This document shows positions 42,489-51,122 of a stretch of 64,000 nucleotides of DNA, piece by piece; position 1 is the stretch's first letter, and every line of letters begins with the position of its first letter. A model generated the notes under the pieces. That model saw only the letters and a list, made by a program, of their open reading frames with translations, did no database searches and was not told the DNA's origin. Source of the stretch: Aureivirga sp. CE67. Lineage in GTDB: Bacteria > Bacteroidota > Bacteroidia > Flavobacteriales > Flavobacteriaceae. A program made the position numbers and the translations under genes. The stretch lies in assembly GCF_015767245.1 (NCBI RefSeq), contig NZ_JADOTV010000007.1:33157-97156 (forward strand). Reading direction: 5' to 3'.

Positions 42489-42768
42489 ATAAAACGCTAT
42501 TAAAAAGAAATCCTAAAATTACAAGACCAACTACAGCAGAGCAAATTATAATAATTCGATTTCTATCCTCTATTGCTTTTTCTTGTTTTACTTTTAGTTT
42601 AAAAGCTTCCATTTCTTCTTCCGAAAACTCATTATATTCATATTTCTCATCAGAAGAAGTTCCATAAATTTCTATGTTTTCTTTTAAAGAATTTCTTTTT
42701 CGAAGTTGTGCTTTATTTGCCTTTACAGACTTTTGCATTTCTGATGCAGGTCCAAATCCAAATCCCAT
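42487..42768 (-). CDS. Small tail-anchored-like membrane protein
   Basis: 93 residues. A charged, soluble N-terminal 68 residues is followed by one membrane helix at the C-terminus (about 71-92). No family recognised. A near-perfect minus-strand promoter precedes it by some 20 bases. Confidence 0.65.
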   Translation of the reverse strand: MGFGFGPASEMQKSVKANKAQLRKRNSLKENIEIYGTSSDEKYEYNEFSEEEMEAFKLKVKQEKAIEDRNRIIIICSAVVGLVILGFLFNSVL

Positions 42769-42790
42769 ATTTTTACAATTTATTTTACTT

Positions 42791-42822
42791 CAAATATAAT
42801 TTTTAATTTGATTTCTATCAAA
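42791..42822 (-). promoter_or_regulatory. Promoter of the small membrane protein gene
   Basis: Minus strand TTTG (42822-42819), 20 bases, TATATTTG (42798-42791). A divergent plus-strand promoter TTTG (42807-42810), 19 bases, TAAAATTG (42830-42837) lies across it and would serve the DUF434 gene; the two overlap by 16 bases. Confidence 0.6.
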
Positions 42823-42852
42823 TTTCATGTAAAATTGTGAAAATTAAAAAAA

Positions 42853-43578
42853 ATGCCAAATACACAAAAACACCGAGGAGCAAATCCAAAAGATGCTAAA
42901 CTTTTTGCTGAAAACAACTTACCGAAATTAAAAAAAGCATTAATCGATTTGAGTTATTTAGTTGGAAGAGATTATAGTCCAAAAGCTTCACTGAAATTAA
43001 TTGGAGATCGATATCGTTTTTCGGACAGACAAAGACAAGCACTTTCACATTCTGCTTGTGGTGAAAATCAGTTGAAAAATCGTATTAAAAAACACATCTC
43101 AAAAGAAAATTTAAAAGGTCAAAATATCGTAATTGATGGTTATAATCAATTAATCACTTTGGAAGCAGCGCTTTCCAAAGCACCTATTTTTATTGGAATT
43201 GATGGTTGTTGTAGAGATATTGCAAGTGTACATAGTACGTATAGAAAAGTGGAAGAAACCATCACTGCCTTGGAACTTTTTGGTCAAGAATTAAAAGATT
43301 TGGGTTTAAAAAAGATTCTTTGGGTTTTTGATAAACCAGTTTCTAATAGTGGAAATTTAAAACAATTTATTGAAGAAATATCTGAAAAAAACGGTTGGAA
43401 TTGGGAAGTTATTTTAGAATATAATCCTGATAAATATGTAGCTGAAAAAGAAGATTGGGTAGCTGTTTCCACAGATAGTTGGGTTTTAGAAAGAGCAGAA
43501 AAATGGTTTAATCTAAATGGATATATTATTGAGAAACATATAGAAAACCCTTGGATTGTAGATTTTAGAGAAAATTAA
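42853..43578 (+). CDS. DUF434 domain protein
   Basis: 241 residues. The N-terminal DUF434 part has HRGANPKDAKLF and LIGDRYRFSDRQRQAL; the C-terminal part is PIN-like, with IVIDGYNQL, GIDGCCRDIASV, WVFDKPVSNSG and AVSTDSWVLE placing acidic residues where a nuclease would have its metal site. The role is not established, though a nuclease-like function is plausible. The next secreted gene follows by 11 bases. Confidence 0.85.
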   Translation: MPNTQKHRGANPKDAKLFAENNLPKLKKALIDLSYLVGRDYSPKASLKLIGDRYRFSDRQRQALSHSACGENQLKNRIKKHISKENLKGQNIVIDGYNQLITLEAALSKAPIFIGIDGCCRDIASVHSTYRKVEETITALELFGQELKDLGLKKILWVFDKPVSNSGNLKQFIEEISEKNGWNWEVILEYNPDKYVAEKEDWVAVSTDSWVLERAEKWFNLNGYIIEKHIENPWIVDFREN

Positions 43579-43589
43579 ATAATTATAAT

Positions 43590-44249
43590 ATGAAAAGAGT
43601 ATTAATGACAGCATTACTTTGCTGTTCCATTGCTATGAGCGCTCAAGAAAAAAGTGATAATATCAAAGAATATTTTGATCCTACTAAAATAGATTTAGAA
43701 GATGTTCAAGAGATTTTTGAAGATATGGGATATGTCAATTATAAATATCCTATTAAATTGAAAAAAGGAGAAATTCTAAATGTTGTTATCGAAGAGTATG
43801 AAAAGGGTAAATTGAAGTCTTCGAAAACGATGATAAATAAAGAAACTATAAATCAATTTAATAATGATGGAATAGATTATTTAAGTTATGTTACTCCAAA
43901 ATTTAATAAATCAGAAACTGAAAAAACATTTACTTATAAGTTCAGAACCTTTGAAAAAGGTAATGAGAACCTAAGAATTATCCCAAGTATTCCTGGTAGT
44001 GAGGAGATTTTTAATTTTGATTTATCAAAGATTGTAAACGGTAGTTTGAATTGTGAATATTCGACTGTCGATATAATTGATGAAAAAGGATTTTTAGAAG
44101 TTAAAGAAAAAACACTTCTATTATTTTATTATGGTATTCAAGATAGAAAAAGTAATATTTTACTATGTTCTTCAGGTATAGAGAAAGAAAAATTATTAAA
44201 AAGATATGATTATTTAATTTTTGTTTACCTAGAACCTTATCAAAGATAA
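43590..44249 (+). CDS. Secreted protein of unknown function
   Basis: 219 residues with a signal peptide (MTALLCCSIAMSAQE end). The mature part is charged, beta-rich and without a recognised domain. It is probably cotranscribed with the DUF434 gene, and ends at a bidirectional terminator. Confidence 0.6.
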   Translation: MKRVLMTALLCCSIAMSAQEKSDNIKEYFDPTKIDLEDVQEIFEDMGYVNYKYPIKLKKGEILNVVIEEYEKGKLKSSKTMINKETINQFNNDGIDYLSYVTPKFNKSETEKTFTYKFRTFEKGNENLRIIPSIPGSEEIFNFDLSKIVNGSLNCEYSTVDIIDEKGFLEVKEKTLLLFYYGIQDRKSNILLCSSGIEKEKLLKRYDYLIFVYLEPYQR

Positions 44250-44257
44250 TTTAATAA

Positions 44258-44297
44258 AAAATGAGTTTGAAATTTAATACTTCAAACTCATTTTTTT
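44258..44297. terminator. Bidirectional terminator
   Basis: ATGAGTTTGAA / TTCAAACTCAT stem with A and T runs, between convergent genes. Confidence 0.92.
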
Positions 44298-44314
44298 ATA
44301 GTTTTTATTTCTAA

Positions 44315-45910
44315 CTATTCTAACTCCAAAATTGTAAAATTTTGCTCAAGAGGTTTCATGTTTTCAAAAAGAATCGGAATCAATTCTGGTCCGAAATTCT
44401 CAATTACTTCAGACATATTTCGTTTTCTTTCTTCAAGACTCTGATTTGGGAACATTTCTCCACGAAGAACCTGAATTCTTGTAACCACATCATAAAGTTT
44501 TTTCTTTTGTGCTTTTAAAAGTCTTTTCTCAAGATTTTTTAAACCTTTCAATTGTTTAACTTTTTGTGCTTTTACAGCTCCAGTAAAAGAAGAATCTGTT
44601 TTTTCTGCTAAAACTTCAAATTCGGAGAACATTTTTTCTAAAGTTTCAATTTGATCTGAAAAATCTAAATCTGGATGCGAAAGTTCTTTTACTTTTTTAT
44701 TGACCAAATCATCTTGTTTCATAAACACTTCTTCTATCGAAATATTTAAGTTTTCAAGTTTTTTATATTGTTTTTTGGTCATAATCATTCCTGAATTTCT
44801 AAGAAGTAAAATCGGGAAAGTCAATTTCTGAGATTCGAAAAATGATTTTAATTCTAACCAATAAGCCAATTCACCACCACCACCAATGTAGCAAAGATTC
44901 GGAAGAATTGTTTCTTGGAAAACTGGACGTAAAATCACATTTGGACTAAACTTTTCAGGATTTGTATTTAATTCTTCTAAAATTGCTTCTTTAGTAAAAA
45001 CCAAATTAGAATTATTTATTTTGTAAAATCCGTTTTCTTCTATAATTCTTTCTCTTAAATTTTCTTCTAAATAAAAAAGATTAATTTCTCTAGGATTTAC
45101 CTGAATTTTATAATTTTTCCCAAGCTCAGCGTTGGTTTCAGAAACTTTATCAAAAGCTGTGTGATTTATCAAATCTTCTTGCATTGTTTTTACAAAAAGA
45201 CTTTTCAGATTTTTACGATCTCCATCTACAATCACTAAACCGTATTCTCCAAAAAGTTCATTTACCATATAACGAGTCGCATCCGCAAGTGTTTTATGGT
45301 TTAAATAAGCTTTTTCAAATAAATCTTGTAGATATTTTGCATTCCGGTTTGAAGTCATTTCTGTTTTCAATAAAGAAAAAACTTCTTCTAATCCTTTTGT
45401 ATCAAATCTTCCAACAGCTCCACCATCTTTTCTATTCCAAGAAACTTTATTTCCCTTATAGAAAAAATGATTTATTTCATCAAAATCATGATCTTCTGTT
45501 GCCATCCAATACACAGGAACAAAATCATTTTCTGGATATTTTTCTTTTAATTCTTTGGTTAAATTAATTGTCGAAACAATTTTATACAAAAAATAAAGAG
45601 GACCAGTAAAAAGATTCAATTGATGCCCAGTTACAATCGTAAAAGCGTTTTCATTTAATAAAGAAGAAATATTAGATTTTGTAGTTTCTGATACTTCAAA
45701 ACCTTGGTATTGTTGTGTTAAATCTTGAACTAAAACAGTTCTATTTTCAACAGGGAAGTTCTCTTTTTTTAGAGCAATCTGAGATTTAAAACCATTCAAA
45801 TCAGGAAAATTCCCATAAAAAGATTTTAAAGATTCTTTTTGCTCCAAATAATCACACATCAACTTCGAAAAATATCCTGTTTTTTGGTATTTCAACTCAT
45901 GTTTTCTCAT
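44315..45910 (-). CDS. bshC: Bacillithiol biosynthesis cysteine-adding enzyme BshC
   Basis: 531 residues from ATG 45910 (a GTG two codons upstream is less likely). Family landmarks are FTIVTGHQLNLFTGPLYFLY, VYWMATEDHDFDEI and CYIGGGGELAYW. BshC joins cysteine to glucosaminyl-malate, the last step in making bacillithiol, the low-molecular-weight thiol of many Bacillota and Bacteroidota. A small methyltransferase gene lies upstream with a 12-base gap. Confidence 0.94.
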   Translation of the reverse strand: MRKHELKYQKTGYFSKLMCDYLEQKESLKSFYGNFPDLNGFKSQIALKKENFPVENRTVLVQDLTQQYQGFEVSETTKSNISSLLNENAFTIVTGHQLNLFTGPLYFLYKIVSTINLTKELKEKYPENDFVPVYWMATEDHDFDEINHFFYKGNKVSWNRKDGGAVGRFDTKGLEEVFSLLKTEMTSNRNAKYLQDLFEKAYLNHKTLADATRYMVNELFGEYGLVIVDGDRKNLKSLFVKTMQEDLINHTAFDKVSETNAELGKNYKIQVNPREINLFYLEENLRERIIEENGFYKINNSNLVFTKEAILEELNTNPEKFSPNVILRPVFQETILPNLCYIGGGGELAYWLELKSFFESQKLTFPILLLRNSGMIMTKKQYKKLENLNISIEEVFMKQDDLVNKKVKELSHPDLDFSDQIETLEKMFSEFEVLAEKTDSSFTGAVKAQKVKQLKGLKNLEKRLLKAQKKKLYDVVTRIQVLRGEMFPNQSLEERKRNMSEVIENFGPELIPILFENMKPLEQNFTILELE

Positions 45911-45922
45911 CTTCACAGAAAT

Positions 45923-46582
45923 TTATTTGATTCTTTTAAATAATGTATAAACATAAGCTCTAGAAGCTCCTCCAGGATTAATAAATGTATGATCGAAATT
46001 TTTAATCAATTCAAAATCATCTCCCAATCGCTCTGAAATCATATCTTTATCATATCTACATAAATCTAATCCACAACATTTCAAAGCTCCTTCCAGGTTA
46101 AAAGTTGCGATAATCACATATCCGTTTACTTTCACTACTTTTTTCAACAAATCAAAATAAGATTGTTTGTCTTTTTCTTCCAAAAAGAAGTGTAAAACAG
46201 CACGATCATTCCATAAATCAACTTGAGGAATAGTATTTAAAACAGTAGAATTTGTCAAATCATCTTGTAGATAAGAAACCGACTCTTTACCACATCTTTC
46301 TTTCAAAATGTCTAAAGCTTTTGCAGAAAGGTCTGTAGCAATCAGGTTAGAATATCCTTTCGAAATCAAATCGTCAATCAAAGTAGTAGTTCCAACTCCT
46401 ACGTTCAGAATTCTTGCGTCTTTTGCTAAACCTGTTTCTTCTATTAGTTCAATAGTTGGTGTAGCTTCTTTTTCATACCAACCAAGTTTTTCCGTTTCTT
46501 TATCCGTATAAGCTTTGTCCCAATGCGTTGATAAGTGGTTGTCTTTTGTACAACATTCACCTGGAGTATCTTTTTTATTCAT
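45923..46582 (-). CDS. SAM-dependent methyltransferase
   Basis: 219 residues from ATG 46582 (MNKKDTPGECC). Class I fold: ILNVGVGTTTLIDDLISKGY is motif I, ATDLSAKALD motif II, and WNDRAVLHFF a substrate-side segment. It resembles the TPMT-like or tellurite-resistance-type small methyltransferases. The first cysteines and the CCGLDLC segment may bind a metal or thiol. It is 12 bases upstream of bshC and may share its transcript. Confidence 0.82.
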   Translation of the reverse strand: MNKKDTPGECCTKDNHLSTHWDKAYTDKETEKLGWYEKEATPTIELIEETGLAKDARILNVGVGTTTLIDDLISKGYSNLIATDLSAKALDILKERCGKESVSYLQDDLTNSTVLNTIPQVDLWNDRAVLHFFLEEKDKQSYFDLLKKVVKVNGYVIIATFNLEGALKCCGLDLCRYDKDMISERLGDDFELIKNFDHTFINPGGASRAYVYTLFKRIK

Positions 46583-46682
46583 GTATTGTCTTGTATCGTT
46601 TTCTATAAAAATTGAATGGCTCAAATTACTACTTTTGACGGAATCTTTTCAGGATTCTAACATCTTTTTAACATTTCGATTC

Positions 46683-47192
46683 TTATTTCAAAGAATAATT
46701 AAGTTCGTATTTTTTTTCAGCATTCTCATCATTCCATAAATCACGCTTTCTTTGTAAATATGGAAAATAGTGAATTTGACTATTTCCGGAGTTTTGAATT
46801 TTCTGGATTAATTCCTCTTTTTTTCCTAAAAGATTTTCATAAGGAAAGGTTTTCCTTTTTTCTAAATAAGTAATCCAGTTTTCAAGTTCAATTTCTGAAG
46901 TAAGTTCAATTTCTACCAAACTATAATGTAATTCAATAGGTCTTCGTTCCATTGCACTCAAACGACGATAGATTTCATTGTAAGTTTTAAAATATTCGTT
47001 GTCTAAAGTTGTAGTTTTTTTATCGATAATTATCAGATCAAAAAAATGATCCTCTCCTCCCCATCTTCCTTCTTCTATTTCGTTTTTGGCAAAAGTTTTT
47101 AGTTTTAAAATAATAGGATGTTTCTTTAACCAATCATCGCTAAAGTTTTTTAAATAAAATGTTACAGATTTTGGGAACTTAAAATCTACCAT
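46683..47192 (-). CDS. Hypothetical cytoplasmic protein
   Basis: 169 residues; no signal peptide. The sequence has a segment EGRWGGEDHFFDLIIIDKKT and a hydrophilic C-terminus. No family recognised. Confidence 0.55.
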   Translation of the reverse strand: MVDFKFPKSVTFYLKNFSDDWLKKHPIILKLKTFAKNEIEEGRWGGEDHFFDLIIIDKKTTTLDNEYFKTYNEIYRRLSAMERRPIELHYSLVEIELTSEIELENWITYLEKRKTFPYENLLGKKEELIQKIQNSGNSQIHYFPYLQRKRDLWNDENAEKKYELNYSLK

Positions 47193-47258
47193 ATATTAAA
47201 AAAAGTTTAAAATATTTTTATCATTATATTACAAATAACGATAAATTTTTAAACTTTT

Positions 47259-47636
47259 CTATTGCATACCTGGAAAAGCTGTCACTTTTTCAACCTTTAA
47301 ATCTTCAAAAGCATCTACAACTCTTATTTTAAAATCCTCAAAAGCCTCGACTTCTTGCCACTTTCCGCATTTATCAGGAAAAGCTTCTACAAACTCAACT
47401 TTTATATCAGGAAAAGCATCTACGTATCGAATTTTGATATCTTCGAAAGCATCTACAAATTTTACTTTTCCATAAAGTTTAATGTCTTCAAATGTGCAAT
47501 CTCCTTTTTTTAGAGCAAGAATTAATTTTTCCTTTTTGCTTAAAATTTTCTTATCTGATTTTGGACTAAATGAGCTATTAAGAAAGAGTAAACCTAAACT
47601 TAATAACACAAGGCATTTATTAAACATAAACCTCAT
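47259..47636 (-). CDS. Secreted protein of seven tandem 11-residue strands, septoil-knot-like
   Basis: 125 residues. A signal peptide (about 1-26) is followed by a run of near-identical units of about 11 residues: KVKFVDAFEDIK, IRYVDAFPDIK, VEFVEAFPDKCGKW, QEVEAFEDFK, IRVVDAFEDLK, VEKVTAFPGMQ, with a first degenerate one at CTFEDIKLYG. Seven strands with conserved AF(P/E)D turns match the 7(1) septoil knot (DUF6150) family as I remember it. Each unit has the same hydrophobic-acidic rhythm. Function unknown. Confidence 0.65.
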   Translation of the reverse strand: MRFMFNKCLVLLSLGLLFLNSSFSPKSDKKILSKKEKLILALKKGDCTFEDIKLYGKVKFVDAFEDIKIRYVDAFPDIKVEFVEAFPDKCGKWQEVEAFEDFKIRVVDAFEDLKVEKVTAFPGMQ

Positions 47637-47658
47637 ATTTTTTATTGAAAATTATTTA

Positions 47659-47691
47659 ATTCTCCTCTTGAGAGGGGCTAGGGGTGTGTTC
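47659..47691. repeat. Dispersed palindromic repeat, copy 3
   Basis: CTCCTCTTGAGAGGGGC then TAGGGGTGTG, upstream of the septoil-knot-like gene; see copies at 2595 and 40003. Confidence 0.6.
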
Positions 47692-47726
47692 TAAATTAAT
47701 AAAAGCTTTCAAACATAATATAATTA

Positions 47727-49175
47727 TCATTGAAATTCTTTTAAAATAATATGTTGATTTTCATCATGAACATAACCCAAAACATATTTATTCTGATATT
47801 CAAAAACAATTACATTTTCTTTTTTCAATTTATGATTTTTGAAATAATTCCCCATTTTTTCAAGTGCTAAATTAGGCTTTTTAACATCTAATCTTTCTAA
47901 AGAATTGGAGTCAAGCATTGAAAATATCTTTTGAGATTTTCCTTCTTCATAAATAAAGAAATTACTGTAAGAATTCAATCTTCTATAACTTTTCAATTGA
48001 TTTGATTCTAAATTATCACTAACAATAGGAGCGATATTACAATCTAATAAATTGAAATTAGTATCCATATCATTTGGGTTTTCATATGCAGTTTTATGAA
48101 TATTAAAAACACTAAATTCTAAAAAGTACTTATTTTGAAATGGAATAACTTGAAGAGCCAAAGGACCTTTAGCATATTTTTTGAAAATTCTTGTAGGATC
48201 TACTCTTTTTTTAGTTCCATTTGAATTTGGAGCTAAACTAGTCTTTGAGAAATTTTTATCAATTTGATATTCACTTATTTTTTTATCCGTTTTCAAATCA
48301 TAGGCTACAACAGTAAGATTATCTTTATCCACTACTGCTTGAAAAATAACATGATTTTGAATAAAAGAATTGGAGTTTATTTTCTCTGAAAAATCATTAT
48401 TTACTCTTGGTTTTTTATACTCCTTAAAACTATTTTCGAAAGATTCTAAATCTACATTTAAAACATAAGTTCGATAATCATTCTGATCAATGGTCATGTA
48501 TAAATTGGAATCGATCACATAATATTTAAAATTGCTGAAAAGACTTTTTACTGAATTTTCTTTGTCTGGATTGATTTCATCAAAAACTCCAGCTGTTCTG
48601 ATCGCACTAGAAAAAGTTCCATTTTCTTCACTTTCAATAAATATATTCGAAGCATCTATCTGATGTTTTTTTGAAAATCGAGCCTTTTTAAACTCATAAA
48701 AATTTAAAATAGAAGAGTTTTTGTTTACAGAAATAAGAAAATTTTTATCGTTATAATTGACAATTTCGACAAAATATTCTTTGTTATTAAAATCTATTGG
48801 AGCATTTATTTCTTCGTGTTTTTCTGGAGAATGATTCGAAATATGGATTCCTCTTATTTTATTTAATTTTTTGTCTGTGTAAAACAAATTTAACCCGTCG
48901 CTGTCAAAATTAGCTTTCAGGAAATATTTACATTTTGAATAAGATAGAATATGAGTTTGTTGGTTAGAAAATTCTAGCTCATTTTTAAAATTTTGAACAT
49001 GAACTTTTCTTTCTTGAAGTGTAATAATACTAAACTTATTTTCTGCCGTAACAGAAAAAGTTGTTTGTGAATAATTACAAGCGGATTTTTCTTTAGATTC
49101 GAATTCCTTAATTTGAGCAAATAATTTTGTATATAAAAAAATAAAAAATAGCGATAAAAGTATTTTTTTAAACAT
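47727..49175 (-). CDS. Secreted protein of unknown function
   Basis: 482 residues, signal peptide at about 1-20 (TKLFAQ). The mature part is beta-rich with repeated strand-turn patterns, suggesting a propeller or sandwich. No enzyme motif or type IX sorting signal at the end. No neighbour gives a hint. Confidence 0.65.
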   Translation of the reverse strand: MFKKILLSLFFIFLYTKLFAQIKEFESKEKSACNYSQTTFSVTAENKFSIITLQERKVHVQNFKNELEFSNQQTHILSYSKCKYFLKANFDSDGLNLFYTDKKLNKIRGIHISNHSPEKHEEINAPIDFNNKEYFVEIVNYNDKNFLISVNKNSSILNFYEFKKARFSKKHQIDASNIFIESEENGTFSSAIRTAGVFDEINPDKENSVKSLFSNFKYYVIDSNLYMTIDQNDYRTYVLNVDLESFENSFKEYKKPRVNNDFSEKINSNSFIQNHVIFQAVVDKDNLTVVAYDLKTDKKISEYQIDKNFSKTSLAPNSNGTKKRVDPTRIFKKYAKGPLALQVIPFQNKYFLEFSVFNIHKTAYENPNDMDTNFNLLDCNIAPIVSDNLESNQLKSYRRLNSYSNFFIYEEGKSQKIFSMLDSNSLERLDVKKPNLALEKMGNYFKNHKLKKENVIVFEYQNKYVLGYVHDENQHIILKEFQ

Positions 49176-49364
49176 AATATATTTTTTATGCTAAAATAGT
49201 ATTTATTCTGTCTTTTTCAATTTTCTTTCTTTTCTTTTTTAGTGAAAAATGAATTTGTTAACATTAGAACTTTTAACTTATAAGAAAAATTTAACTTTTT
49301 AAACAAATCGACTTTATCAGAATTATATTTTATTTGAAAAGATATAAATCTGATATTTTTAGCT

Positions 49365-50684
49365 ATGAAATTTGAAATTGACAAACAGACACTTTCTGAA
49401 TTAGAATTATTTTCACAAGGTTCCAATTCTATTTATAAATTATTTAAACAAACGAAAACCGAAAAAGGAGAATTAACTTTGTATAGTATGATGCATCAGC
49501 CATCAACAGATATTTCTTTCTTGAAGAAAAGAACTGAGACCATTCGTTTTTTTATGCAAAAAGAAATCTCTTTGAATTTTCATAATTTCGAATACATTGA
49601 ACATTATCTAAAATATGATGCAGAACCAGGAAAAATTAATGCAGTTAACTATTATTTGTATCACAAATTTTTCAATAAACAGGGAGAAAGTCATATTTAT
49701 TTGCTGACGATGGGATTGGAAGCGATTAAAAGTATTTTTCAGGAACTTAGTGAATTAAAACAGTATTTTTTAGAAGAAAATTTACCAGATTTTCTAAAGG
49801 AATTATTTGAAGAATTAGATTTTTTTGCTCAAAAGGAAAAGTTTCAAAAATATCTTTTTAAAAATAGAAAATGGAGTGTTCAAATATTAAGCTCTTTGGA
49901 TTTTCAAATTAGAGAAAATTATAAGGCTGAATTCACCAGATTTTTACAAAAGATTTATTTGTTGGATGCTTATATTTCTATAGCCAAAGTAGCAAATGAA
50001 AAAAAGTTTGTACTTCCAGAATTTATCGAGGCGGAATCACAAGTTTTTGAAATTTCAGACTTAAAACATCCATTGATTCCAGAAGCTGTTCCAAACGATG
50101 CTGATATGAAAAATCTTGAAAATATGTGTTTTCTCACAGGACCAAATATGGCTGGAAAATCAACGTATTTAAAATCTATTGGAATTGCAATGTATCTCGC
50201 GCACATTGGTTTTCCTGTGGCCGCAAAACAGATGAAAACAAGTGTTTATAATGGAATGATGACTACCATAAATCTTTCGGATAATTTGCAACAAGGTTAT
50301 AGTCATTTTTATGCTGAGGTAAAGCGTTTGAAAGAAGTTGCTTTGCAGATTAAAGAAAAAGACAAAATGTTTGTGATTTTTGACGAGCTTTTTCGTGGTA
50401 CAAACGTAAAAGATGCTTACGATGCTTCATTGATGATTTTGAATGCTTTTTCAAAAATTAAATCGAGCACTTTTTATATTTCAACACATATTACAGAGAT
50501 TTCAGAAGAAATAAAAGACAATCCAAATATTCTATTTTTATATATGAATTCGGAGTGGAAAGAAGAGGAGCCTTTTTATGATTATAAAGTTAAAGAAGGG
50601 ATTTCACATGAAAGACTTGGTTTGTATATTGTTCAAAAAGAAAATATTGTAGAGATATTAGAAGAAAAAACTAGTTCTGTTTAG
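49365..50684 (+). CDS. MutS-like ATPase without mismatch-reading domain
   Basis: 439 residues. The C-terminal ATPase is complete: Walker A TGPNMAGKSTYLKSIG (near 260), the family segment SDNLQQGYSHFYAEVKRL and Walker B FVIFDELFRGTN. The N-terminal half is a helical lever and clamp region, and the mismatch-binding domains I and II are absent. It is not mismatch repair MutS; it belongs to the short MutS-related proteins of Bacteroidota, whose substrate is unknown. Confidence 0.9.
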   Translation: MKFEIDKQTLSELELFSQGSNSIYKLFKQTKTEKGELTLYSMMHQPSTDISFLKKRTETIRFFMQKEISLNFHNFEYIEHYLKYDAEPGKINAVNYYLYHKFFNKQGESHIYLLTMGLEAIKSIFQELSELKQYFLEENLPDFLKELFEELDFFAQKEKFQKYLFKNRKWSVQILSSLDFQIRENYKAEFTRFLQKIYLLDAYISIAKVANEKKFVLPEFIEAESQVFEISDLKHPLIPEAVPNDADMKNLENMCFLTGPNMAGKSTYLKSIGIAMYLAHIGFPVAAKQMKTSVYNGMMTTINLSDNLQQGYSHFYAEVKRLKEVALQIKEKDKMFVIFDELFRGTNVKDAYDASLMILNAFSKIKSSTFYISTHITEISEEIKDNPNILFLYMNSEWKEEEPFYDYKVKEGISHERLGLYIVQKENIVEILEEKTSSV

Positions 50685-50695
50685 AACTAGTTTTT
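50666..50695. terminator. Terminator overlapping the MutS-like stop codon
   Basis: 13-bp stem AAAAACTAGTTCT / AGAACTAGTTTTT with a GTTT loop; the stop codon is inside the hairpin, and the convergent gene ends just beyond. Confidence 0.88.
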
Positions 50696-50699
50696 AATT

Positions 50700-51011
50700 T
50701 TATTCCGACATAAGTGGGTGATAAGAAATCGTAGTATAACAATTCTCCTTACAATTTTTATCTTTATTACATGTAACAGCTTTTTCTAAAGCGGTATCTA
50801 AATCTTTATAAACAGCCGAGTATTTTCCATTACTTGGACAATCAATAGTGAATACAGGAGCATCAAAAAAGGAAACGTCTTTAGCATAAATAAAACTAAG
50901 TTTTTTACGAGTCAATTTTTTTGTTTCAAAGTTCATATTAAAACTTTTTGAAATGTCTCCTTTTATTTTTAAAAAAACAGAAGTATTTTCTGAATCTCCA
51001 ATACGTTTCAT
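50700..51011 (-). CDS. Small cysteine-containing protein of unknown function
   Basis: 103 residues. Four cysteines in the second half (FTIDCPS, AVTCNKD, NCKENC) could form a metal site or disulfides. No signal peptide. No family recognised. Confidence 0.55.
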   Translation of the reverse strand: MKRIGDSENTSVFLKIKGDISKSFNMNFETKKLTRKKLSFIYAKDVSFFDAPVFTIDCPSNGKYSAVYKDLDTALEKAVTCNKDKNCKENCYTTISYHPLMSE

Positions 51012-51122
51012 TTGTTTTAAAGATATTTTTAGATTTTGATTAAGACTTGTTTACGATTTTATTAGCGCAAAAAAATATTCTTTTTTTCTAGCTTTAAGTT
51101 GCTAAATAGAGAATGTTTGAAT

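Noticed and set aside
49217..49426. Minus-strand frame of 69 codons overlapping the start of the MutS-like gene
   Set aside because: It covers the start of a well-supported gene on the other strand, has low-complexity lysine-rich sequence and no family resemblance.
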